Shown here in pieces: positions 10,171 to 20,547 of a DNA stretch of 64,000 nucleotides (position 1 is the stretch's first letter; every line of letters starts with the position of its first letter). Made by a program: the position numbers and the translations under genes. The DNA comes from Lyophyllum atratum (taxonomy: Eukaryota > Basidiomycota > Agaricomycetes > Agaricales > Lyophyllaceae). Location of the stretch: the NCBI GenBank assembly GCA_014905825.1, contig JACGCN010000028.1, positions 248,001 through 312,000 on the forward strand, given 5' to 3'. The notes below the pieces were generated by a model, which worked only from the letters and a program-made list of their open reading frames with translations, did not search any database and had not been told where the DNA came from.

Positions 10171-13100
10171 ATGGTGAGTGCATAGAGCGGCCAATTAGGC
10201 TTCTTTCTTTTTTCCCCTCCCACAGGCTTACAACGTCTCTTCCCTCTCTTTTCAGGCCCCCCGTCCTCTTGTTCCATGCGACTGCACCACTTGCAACGGT
10301 CGCGGTGTCACACAAGCTGAGCGTCAGCGCCATCTCACTCGGGACAGGCGCCAGAGAAGCTCTCGGCCTCCTCCACCAAACGGTCAACGACCCAAACCTG
10401 TCACGCTCGCCACACGACATGTCTCAAGCTCTTCATCTACCGCCCAACGGACACTGCACTCGTCCCAACTCAGCTCTTCCCAGCCCAGCTTGTCCAATGC
10501 GAGCTCGCCCAACACCGGCTCATGCAATGCCAGCTCATTAACACAGCCGACGACACTCCAAGGCACCTCAAGTTCAGGCCCTCGTGCTGGAGGCCAGCTC
10601 CATTCCTTCTCGCCTCCGCCGGAAAATTTTGGAGATGAAGATGTGACTGGTCATATCGTAAGTTAATTCATTACCCGGTCGAACTCCTGCATCTGAATTG
10701 CTGCTTTCGCATCTTAGCCAGATTCACAGGATATGCGTATTCATGAAGCTGAGCAGCGTGGTCTGCGGCATGTCCAAGAGGTCATTGCCTCTGGATTCAT
10801 TCCGGATCCGATTTCACGGGACGATTGGGAAGAAGATGACGATGACGACGAATTTGGTGACACCAGCAACCGCCTCCCGCATAACGGCGGTATACCTTCC
10901 ATGCTTCCACAGCCTTCGCAGGATGTCGACACTCAATCCGACCTTAGGAGCTCTTCTGGTTCAGCCTCCGAGCCATCTGCCACGTCGGAGGAGCCCCCCG
11001 ATCCGTTCTATTACACCCCCGAACCCTCGACTGCTTTTCCCACACCCAAGGATGTCCACCCCAATCGCGTCGTTTACATCATATATCTATTGGTCCTGTG
11101 GCTCCATACTCAATGCCACCTTCCGTTTCGCGCTTGCAATGCCACGCTGGTCTGTTTTGGGCTCGTCTTGCGTGCAGCCGGTGCTCCCGTTTCCCCGCCT
11201 ATGGCCACCACCCTTCCTACCGTCATCTCAGCATTGCGAGCCGAGCCAAGCTTCCAGGTCAACCCCGTCTGTCCGCGCTGTATGCGCGTGTACCCGGCGT
11301 CTATCAGTCCCGATTCTAAATGCTCCTCATGTGAGAGCCCTTTGTTTGCGAACAAGACCACTCCAGCGCAACAACGGAGCGGTCGAGGTGCACCCGAGAA
11401 GCCCCGGCCATTGGTGCAGTTTCCGAACAAGTCTCTTGCCGAGCAGCTGGCAATCATGCTCGCCACACCCGGCATTGAGGACGTGGTCGAGGGATCTGTC
11501 AATAACATCAAAAAATCGGTCCCGGGAACATACACCAATATTTTCGATGGAAAAGTGTGTCAGGAGCTTCCGTGTGCGGACGGCTCGTTGTTCTTCTCTC
11601 CGAGTCCAGAACAGATCCAAGCTGGCGAGCTCCGCATTGGTGTCTCGCTTGGTGTTGATTGGTCCGTAGCGCTCGATCTATGTAATTCAATATCACTATA
11701 CTCATTGCCTCCCATTCACAGGTTTTCATATCTGCGAAGTCAAATAGCACCCTCCCACACCTCGGCGCCTATGTCGTACAGTGTGATCAACTTGCCTCCT
11801 CATCTACGGTATGTCATCTTCCTGCCTTCTTACCTGTTTTTTTTCTCGACGCTGATGCTACTGTCAGGTATCGGACAGCCAATCTCCTACTAGCTGGGAT
11901 AATGCCAGGTCCGAAGGAAGCGAATACAGAGCAAGTACATTACTTCATGTGTGTTCTTGTCAGCGAGCTCCTCCGTTTGTGGAAGGAAGGGGTCGTAATA
12001 GTCACACCAAAATACCCTCAAGGCCGTCTTGTACGCGTAGCTTTAGTGGCCGTCGTTTGTGACAAGCCTGCTGCGCACAAATTGGGCGGTTTTGGTTCCC
12101 ACTCGCACACGTACTTTTGCACGATGTGTTGGGTGACCCAGGAGCTCAAGGCAACCACGGCTTCCTTCACCGATGGTATGTACATTCTTTTGGACCCTAT
12201 CTTACCCGCGTGTACCCATAGATGATTCCTTTTAGGATTCCCTGCCCGCACCAACGAGGAGCAACGTCGGCTACAGACTGAATACCTCAAGTGCAACACG
12301 AAGACTGCGCAGGCTGAATTCATCAAGAAATATTCAACACGATGGTCTGAACTCCACCGCCTCCCGTATTTCGACGTCTGCCGAATGATTGTGATTGATC
12401 CCATGCATAATCTATTCCTCGGTATGTTTAACAATGTACAACTTGCATTCAAGACTAATCCATGATGCAGGAATTGTCAAGACACATTTCTATCATATCT
12501 GGGTGCAACTCAACATCCTCCGCAAGACTAAAGAGCTTCGTCGGCTGCATGCCATTCTTGCTGATGTACTTCACCTCGCGTTTTTATCTTTCTCATCCTC
12601 GTTAACTTTATTGATTAGCTACACATGCCTGCAAAGTTGGGCCGATTACCCAGCCTGATCGGAGAGCCTGCTGGAGGCTCTCTCACAGCAGATCAATGGT
12701 TGGTATTCGCGACCGTTGTTGCCCCATTTGCTGTAAGTAGATGGAAGTGCTCTTATTAGACAGATTGACTAATTTCGAATTAAGATTCCACAAATATGGC
12801 AAGACTACCTTCCGAACGGCCCCAGATCGACGCTTGAACACCGTACAGCTACTGTCGCGATCACCATCGCTGAGAAGCAGGCCGCAGCCAAGGCACGTAG
12901 ACAAGCTCGAGCGAAGGAAGCACGGGGCACTGCGGCTGCTTCGACTACCTCAGCGCGGCCACAGAGAGATCGTACACGGACGGCAAGAGCAATGGTACGT
13001 GTGAAAACAAAGATCTGTTACCATATCTTACGTGTGACCATAGGCAATGGATGTCGATCCTGACCATGATAACGGCATCGATGACGGGGCAATCAGCAAT

Positions 13101-14610
13101 GATAGCGACGATCCTGAGCATGAAGAGCGTCCGAGAGCTCGTAGAACCCGAAAACGTAAGAACGCCGACACTACAGCCGAGGATGAAGCTATCGACAATG
13201 CCACCCCATCAAACCTTCACGAAGACGATCCAGGAAACTTCCTCAAGTTATGCACCGCTCTCAAAATCTTAGTTTCACGAACCATCACGGAACACGACCT
13301 AACAAACGCTGACCGACTGCTGCGTGAATATTGTCTCGAACTAGTGAAGGTAAGATTCTTAATTTGTTGTGATCATATTCCGCATGCTGAGCACTGCCAA
13401 TCTACAGCTCTATGGGCCTGCCGTTATACGCCCAAATCATCATTACGCCGTCCACACCCCTGCATCTGTCCGTGACTACGGGCCATTGCACGAATTTTGG
13501 ACGTTCCTTTTCGAACGACTGAACAAGGTTCTCAAGAGCTACAAGACCAGCAATCATGCAGGGGGTGAACTGGAGACGTCATTTTTCCGCGAGTTTCATC
13601 GCACCGTTCAAGAATCACGGTTGGTCAGTCCTATTCACATATCTGTGATATTTCATAATTTTCTCATACCATCCCATCGATAGCTGGCGCAAGCCGCTCA
13701 AGACCCAGCAGATCTGGAGCTTAGTCAAGCAGCGGCGGCCATGTACAAAGCATCTGCAGATGATCGGGGAACCGTTCAAGCTTTGTCGCGAGAGCTAGAC
13801 GAGGCACAAGAGGATGGTAAGGCTGTCAATTCACTCTCAAACAAGGGTCTCACGTCATAATGCAGAGGGTATCACGTTCAAACTAAGTCAACGGGCGGAG
13901 AACGCAAGCATGCCTTCTAACTTATATTACCTAGTACTTAGACATTTTGTCGCCCGACTGCCGGATGTTCCCCTCCATTCGCACATTTCCTTGCCGTCAA
14001 ATCCCCTCAGCAAACCCTTCTATCCTCAAGCGACATTTTTTGACCACGTTATCATCAACCACCAGCGCTTCACATCCTCACGACGTTCAGGAGCAAGCGC
14101 AGACGCGCTTATTGCAGTTCAAGTCGGAGACACGCCAGTTCCTCGTTTATGGATTGGTGAACTCCAAGACATATTCCTTGTCAACCAGGAAAGTGTAGGC
14201 ATGCACCGTTTTGGCCGTGTGCGATGGTTCCGGCCAGCAGAAATTGACGTGAACGGCACCGTCTGGCAACAGTTGTAAGCCGTTCTTATTAGTTACCACT
14301 TCAGATGTATCCTAACAGCCGGTGGACAGCTCATCATCTGGCATGCAGTTCTGGGCAGCCGAAGAATTTCTCGAAGAATCTGAGGCCGGGCCTGAGCCGC
14401 TAATAGACCTTCAACAGATTTTCTGTCATGTCATCCGTCAGACTGTAGTCGTTAACCAGCAAAATGTTTGGGTTACAGCCTTGCTTGATCGAGTAAGTCA
14501 ATCATATTATATTCTCATGACGAGTTCTCATGTAGTCAGACAGAATGGAACAAGATCATAGGTACTTTCTTCATAGTACTTTGTTTATCATAGTAAGACT
14601 AATGTTTTGA
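10171..14610 (+). CDS. EnSpm/CACTA Tnp2-like transposase
   Basis: Fifteen exons join in phase: 10171-10173, 10256-10657, 10718-11661, 11722-11808, 11868-12175, 12236-12421, 12471-12565, 12619-12732, 12785-12994, 13044-13349, 13408-13623, 13684-13816, 13866-14274, 14330-14492 and 14536-14610. The product is 1216 aa. The first exon is the ATG alone. In order the protein shows an N-terminal cysteine knuckle (PCDCTTCNG), an acidic linker, a CPRC...CSSC zinc-ribbon-like segment, and the signature blocks of fungal Tnp2-type transposases: SVINLPPHLRYRTANLLLAG, IMPGPKE, FCTMCW and VIDPMHNLFLGIVKTHFYH. A charged C-terminal half follows. The protein is expected to cut and paste the element in the nucleus. 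There is no frameshift or internal stop. Confidence 0.88.
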
Positions 14611-14631
14611 CTATAACCCGGTATCGGCACC

Positions 14632-16644
14632 CTAGTCTTCATCATCAGCCAGATAATCAAGATCCTCCTGCTCAAAGTCTGTATCCGGAATGCGCAGCGC
14701 AAAAATTGTGAAGTCCTCGGGATCCCGGTCCATCGGCAGGGTAGATTCATTGTCAGTCTTCTTCAGCCACGAAGTGCTCACAGATGATACGTAGGGCTTC
14801 AACTTGCGTCTACCAAGGAGTGGCGGTCGACACATGTTGTCATTTTCTGGCAACCCGGAAAAGCGAGGTACACGAGTACCATTAGCCATGCCAGAGCTGC
14901 TTTCGACATTCTCCGAGGCTTCAGGCTCGTTTGGATTCTTCTCTCCTACGCGAAACATCTTGTAGAGGCGCGCAAGGATACGGTTAAGCTTCACGATGGT
15001 GAGTGCTTGTAACCACGAGTCAGCAATTCTGACCGTACCTGTGCAGATCGCCATCGTAGTTTCCTGACCTCGAAACCATTGTTCGACTGAATGAACTTCT
15101 TTCGGTGCTTCTGCCAGTCAGCAAGAGACACATTTCCAGGATCCGAGTGCTCAGAAGACATGTAGTCTGTCACCACCAACTCATCAACACCAACAGTGTC
15201 CTCTTCGCCATAGATTGCACGGAAGGTCGGAACTTGCTGGCGTAAGATATCCGCTTTCTGAGACTCGAACGTGAGACTAATTTCGTGGCATATCAGGACA
15301 ATGCAACAAACCGTGCTTTTCCGATTTCGCCGCCTCGCAATGGCATTCCTGTTATCCCTCTTCACGCGGCCCGCCTCAGTCGTCTGAGCTTTGTATGCTT
15401 GACGCAAGGACTTGAAGTAAACACTTGCATAGGTCTGCAGGAGCTTCCCATCTAGATCCTGCGCGGCGACCTCTGGCGTGGGATGATCCTGACCAGGACT
15501 CTGGTGAGCTGCATGTGAAGAGTTCAAGGCGTCTCAAACTAACCTTTTCACGTTGAAGGACTACTTTGACGATCTGGGCAACAAACTCGGCATTGATCCC
15601 GATGGTTACTCCCTGATCCCAAATCGGATTCCATAGTCGAGTCACGCCGTCCTCAGCAACCCGTGGAGGTTCCCCCTCATCTAAGGGTCCTGGCACGAGG
15701 AATTTGACTCTGCCATCTGGTCCGCGGGTTTTCTCCATTTGGAGCAAGTCTTTCGCGACCAGACGCACAAGAGCCTGACAATTCTATGTAAGTCCCACCT
15801 ATTGATCACGACGACATTGACTCACTTGAACTTTAATAGCAATCTCCTTCCTTTTTTCTTTCAATTGAGCAGCTGCGGCACCGGGCTGTCCTTGGGCAAG
15901 TAGCGTCGCAGCCTGCTGCTCAATGATAGCTTTTTGCTCATCCTGCTGCGCTTGCAGTGCCGCAATCCTGTTCTCCAACTGCTGCAAAACGGAAGCCTGC
16001 TGCGGCTGATGCGAGAACCCTGTCGAGGAAAGCATGTGCCCATTGGAGATGTCGTTCATGCTGGTGAATCCGCTGGGGATTACTCCAAGCTGATGCAAAG
16101 GTGCTGTGTTCATCGATAGATGCATCGCACCTAACTGAGAGCCCGGATTTGATGCAGATAGGAACTGTGCGAACTGCTCATTGTTCATCCTAGCGCTGTT
16201 GTCTGGGGTCATTGGCATCTGCTACAGCGTGAGCGGATTCCTTATGTCTTCGATGTTGGCACTTACATGCAAGTTCCCGCCAGATCTTCCAGGGCTAGAA
16301 CCGACCGCAGGGTACTGCTGAAAGAGGCTGTTTGCATGATTAACGCCCAGCATGGTTTGAGGCTTTATCAAGAGTATGAACGTGGTAAGTCCCAGAAGTT
16401 TTCTTGATTGAACGAAGTACTTACAACGTGATTCATGCTGTCCATAGATGCTCCTGCTGGCGACTGGTTGATACCATTTGGTGTCATTGTCTGGAACTAA
16501 AACAATATCATGGTGATCCGGTGAGAGAGTTTCTGAGGCTCATCGTACAATACAGGTACTCACGTTCTGAGGAACAGGCATTCCATTTGACGTCATGTTC
16601 CACTGCGGATTGGGTGCACCGGTCATGTTGCCTTGGGTTGACAT
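14632..16644 (-). CDS. EnSpm partner protein, 546 aa, unknown function
   Basis: Eight exons join in phase: 16644-16564, 16496-16425, 16362-16267, 16221-15826, 15774-15544, 15500-15312, 15257-15039 and 14988-14632. The N-terminal third is Met/Gln/Asn-rich and low in complexity. A Gln-rich coiled coil follows (LENRIAALQAQQDEQKAII, about residues 150-190). The C-terminal half is a conserved module with LWNPIWDQGVTIGIN, a basic RDNRNAIARRRNRKST stretch, TFRAIYGEED, VVTDYMSSEHS and VRKLRWRS. A homologue with matching splice positions lies beside the second EnSpm remnant at 44.4-45.4 kb. The basic stretch, coiled coil and convergent linkage suggest a DNA-binding accessory protein of the transposon. 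That is inference; I know no family name. Confidence 0.8.
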
Positions 16645-17763
16645 GGCACGACGGAACGAAAGTGAGTACCAATGCCGATCTATTATACTTGTCCTGACCA
16701 CCCTTTTCCCAGATCACATCCGAACCCTCCTCCCCGTCACGCTATCACGGCAAAACATAAACCACTCTCAAGCTCGTCATGAACCCGGCCACCCGTACCA
16801 CTTGCACCTTTCCTAGCTTGTCGGGGTGCGAGGTATCGCTTTGCCTACTTCCTATGATTCCTAAACCTGCTCCCTATCTTATTGCTCATCCGGTGCTCGC
16901 TGGCTGCAGCAATGCTAGGCCTATTCTATAGTGACGTCACTGTTTTACGTAGTATATCTTATGAATACTATTTGAATTATCATCCACTATCAACCAGAAG
17001 ATCTTCCATCTAGAAAGAATATCAATCGATGGATCGTCGATCTATCTGTTCTGGTGGACGGAAAATATTTAAACAAGCTGCCGGTGCCTTAGGTAGATAG
17101 AATGAATATCTACATGTTTATACAGCGGGTAAAGGGAACTTTCTCAGGCATATCTACCCCCGAGTTATCCAGAATATCGCAGGGTGCGCATATGTTTGAT
17201 AACCGGCGTATCCACACCCATATCCTCTGCTTGATACTTTCCGGAAAACGCAGTGACTCTCGAATACCAGACTATACCAGATCACTTGTCTGTTTTGGTT
17301 GGTCCCAATCTCTTTACGTTTCCCTATTACCGAAGATCCGATCTTATCAGATAGATAATCTTTTCATATTTAGATACGGCATTTCTCACACCACTCCTTC
17401 GAATCCGCCACGTCCTCCATTTCCAGGATATCGTTGTCAAGACTCAAGCCCGCAGCCGCGTATGGTACCGTCGGTTAGATGCCCCGACCCATTCTCAGAT
17501 CCCGCAGGAACCTTGGAATCCTAAGCTCGCAGTGCTTCCTCGTGTATGTCACGGTATAACGAAAAGCCAGGACTTAGGTTGCGTCTTAGCGGAGAGGTCC
17601 GGGATCACTGATGCTGATACACGAGGCGTCCGACGTCGTCATAATCTACGTCAATATGCTACGTCGATCCCACGCTTCTCTCAGATAATGTAAAAGCCAA
17701 GGTGCCCGTTTCGTCGATCAGCGCTCCCCGGCAAGAACTACTCTCTGCGGAAGCTCGATCACG
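16645..17763. other. region between transposon and BTB-like paralogue B
   Basis: No gene is supported. It holds a 12-bp palindrome AGTGACGTCACT (16930-16941) overlapping a possible CACTA-type end. It also holds AT-rich DNA (16940-17100) and, near the right edge, the duplicated BTB leader. A 140-codon open frame at 17102 shows no splice or composition support. Confidence 0.4.
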
Positions 17764-19087
17764 ATGACCACCTGCGGATCCGATGATAAATTTGACTGGG
17801 CTGTATCACCTACAGCACAGGAATGGCAGGACTATGGCTGCCATAGCTTCTTGACAGAACCCTTTCAGAAAGAGGATGCCTCAACGACACCACCAGTACG
17901 TTGACCCAACTATTGCTGCATGATGCATAAGTTACTGACCTGAAGAGTAGCCGTCACAGAGTCCCAGCCCGACTACATACACCTCTGTCTCGAATACCTT
18001 CTACCCTGGTTCACACCCTTGCGGTTTTGATATAATATTCTCCTCCTCAGACGGCGTGCTTTTCTACGTCCACAGCAATGTCATATCGGGAAAATCGAAG
18101 GACGCCTTTCACCAACTCTCGCCATCGCCACATCACGCAAATTGCACTGCCGAAACACGCATCATCGCCATCCCCGAGTCTTCGGCGACACTCGACGTGA
18201 TTTTACACGTCCTCTACGGCATGCCCTGTACCAACCATGCACCGTCCTTCTCCACCGTGGTCACGGCTATAGACCAGATGCCCACCTACTCCATCTGCCC
18301 TAAAGACCACATATCGCCTTCCAACCCCAACTACGCCTACATCCTGGCCTTCGCGCCCGTCGTGCCTCTAGACCTCTACGCGCTCGCGGGGCACCACGAC
18401 CTCCTCGAACTCGCCACCGCCACGTCCTCGCACCTCCTTTCGCATCCCCTCGCCACCATAGACGACCTCACCGCCGCGCGCATCGGTGCCGTGTACTTCA
18501 AACGCCTCTTCTACCTGCACATGTCCCGCTTCAAGGCCCTCAAGGACATCCTCCTCAAGCCGCCCTACCCGCACCCTCCCTCCAAGGACTGCAATTTCGC
18601 TAACCAAAAACAAGTCACCCGCACCTGGGCCCTGGTCACGGCGTACTTGGCGTGGGAGGCAAGGGCCGGTTCGTATCCTCTTACTTCGGTTCACGCTGTG
18701 TACTCACCACAGGTCGCAAATATTAATAACTTAATGCCGTGAAAATTTCACCCGCATTTTTTATGCCTTTTGCTTTCTTCGCCGTTTGTGGGGTTGGGGT
18801 TTCGATTTTTGTCCGCTCTCGCTCTCTGCTTCGCGCGCGCTTCGTAGATCTTTCGACTTCGAGCATCCAGAGCGCGTTCCGGGCGTTGGAAGACGATATT
18901 GCGTGTGGTCTGTGCCAGTTCTCGATCGAGGACCGTCTCAAGGAAGTTGTCACGCGCTGGGCTTGTGTTAATGTCAGTATTCCACCCAACGCTATTCAAT
19001 CTCGGTCATTCCTTTTTGTTTCTTTCCGTCCTGCTATCTTGTGCCTCACCTGCCTTTTGGTAGCGCTCGATTGAATCGGAAGGGTGA
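17764..19087 (+). CDS. BTB/POZ-like domain protein, paralogue B
   Basis: Four exons join in phase: 17764-17895, 17951-18668, 18848-18972 and 19064-19087, giving 332 aa. The core FSSSDGVLFYVH, the alternation of conserved PESS and PKD segments, LYALAGHHDLLELATATSSH and the CxxC pair (CGLC) all match paralogue A at 4661. The N-terminus has diverged and gained an intron. The last two exons have the same lengths and phases as in A. The 5' leader is also similar, so the two arose from one duplication that copied promoter and gene. They are now separated by 12 kb containing the aegerolysin, the 250-aa gene and the EnSpm element. The role is unknown. Confidence 0.85.
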
Positions 19088-19639
19088 TGGCCAGCTTTTC
19101 GTACCCATGTTGGTGTGCGTCTGGCTACCCGCCATCCCCCTCCGCTTGTTGCTTCTCTCGTTCCGCCTTTCTGCGCACCTGTGTTTCGGCAAGACGCGAT
19201 TGGATGGCGGCGAGGACTGTTCTTGTCCCGTTCTCGTTTGTCTTGGACCTTGGATTTCATGGTGATTTTATATAGGTCACGGATCCCATCTTCTTCTTCT
19301 TCTCCTCTCGGACTGTGTCCGCTTCCGTCCCTGTTTTCATTTCTTTTTTTTCCATTTTTTCCTTTCAAAAAAGTTGGTTCGCTCATTACGGACATTGAGC
19401 AACTGACAGTGATATTCCTCATTAACTTATACCCGCCCACGCTGTCATTGTCATACACGACATACATATATACCTGGACAGCACCCATATTATCCACCAA
19501 CGAAGCCTTCAACTCTAGGTCCCTGCTATGAAGGGCGCGAAGCGTCCCGTCACGGTTGAAAGACGCCCCAAAACCGATCTTGGTGCCTAAACTGAACTTC
19601 ATCTCATATCGCCGGGGTGTTCCACAAAACCTGCCTCCA

Positions 19640-20001
19640 CCTTGAGCAGAACCGTCCCAGACGCCAGTTGCGGGAGAACTGGGCGGGACGGTTACGGCAT
19701 CGTTAGGTTCGTAGGAGTCCCTGGTTTCTTGGAATATCCTGGACAAGATCTCAGGAGGGAGCTTTGTGACACTTTCGGTCGCGTGAATACGCGCCATGCA
19801 TGTGCTGTGATGTTCCCGGAGACGTTTGTTTCCGGGAAGGCAGACAATTTGAAGATCAAGACAATTCATCTGGTTTTGAAGAACCCGACGCATCTCTCTG
19901 AACTCGAATACCACTGCATCAGAGACGAAATAAGTGGATCGGCGTGCTTCGTGCGAGCTAGAGTTGCCCCCACTTATATAGGACCTGTCACAAAAGGCCA
20001 T
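19640..20001 (-). pseudogene. F-box protein N-terminal fragment
   Basis: Reading leftward from the ATG at 20001, the frame shows the usual opening of a large mushroom F-box class. There is a short leader, a coiled segment FEFREMRRVLQNQMN, then ARIHATESVTKLPPEILSRI, which is the F-box start. After VTVPPSSPATG the expected CSxWR..W block is missing and the sequence becomes unlike any F-box protein. The leucine-rich part is absent. A truncated remnant is the best reading. The same frame stays open to 19006 but without family resemblance. Confidence 0.6.
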
Positions 20002-20547
20002 CGGTAGGTCATCGATAATCAACTACTCGTAAAGCTAATTGACCATCCCGACATTCACCATCACTTCCCGCTTCAACACCTCGATACAATTATATTATCA
20101 GGTCGCACCCAACGGCAATCCTCGGAATATGGTACATACTAATAGGTATACGTAGAATAGTGCGTATCAAAGCCTCGTGGTACAGATAAGCAACTACATC
20201 GCAAGAAAATAATAAACAGCATCAGAAGCGAAATACTGGGCTTTGAACCCAATGCGAAGGTAAAGAGAGGGCGGGAAATAGGGACAACAACCCAGAAGAT
20301 CGATATGTCACCCAAGAAGGCGGAACCGCACAATGGTGCGTTGACCCGGGAACAGCATGTGGCTATGGTCAGGCAGGACCGCGATCTCCAGCTCCCCATG
20401 CATCTGCGGGGCGCTGACATCCAAAGGCTGGGAGATCTGGGGCTTACGGTGGACGCACGCGAAGCGCGTCACGATGCTGCGGTTCGGGGTAGACTGCCAA
20501 CACGTCGGCCTACATAGAACGCGTGAGGTGGAGGGAGGGGGGAGACG

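Larger units (their letters stand above)
10171..16644. mobile_element. EnSpm/CACTA-like DNA transposon, intact coding core
   Basis: The core consists of a Tnp2-type transposase (plus strand) and a convergent partner gene (minus strand), with 21 bp between their stop codons. Both are fully open across 23 exons in total, so the copy is young or still selected. I could not identify terminal inverted repeats. A possible right end is TAGTG at 16929-16933 (CACTA when read inward), but I found no matching left end, so the coordinates given are only the coding core. A second, deleted element with the same layout lies at 44.4-46.2 kb. Confidence 0.8.

Noticed and set aside
14321..14335. An earlier splice acceptor giving a start at 14322
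   Set aside because: The acceptor ending at 14329 keeps the transposase phase. The ATG at 14322 is inside the intron.
17102..17524. 140-aa plus-strand frame between the transposon and BTB-like gene B
   Set aside because: There is no domain, no splice pattern and ordinary composition for intergenic DNA.
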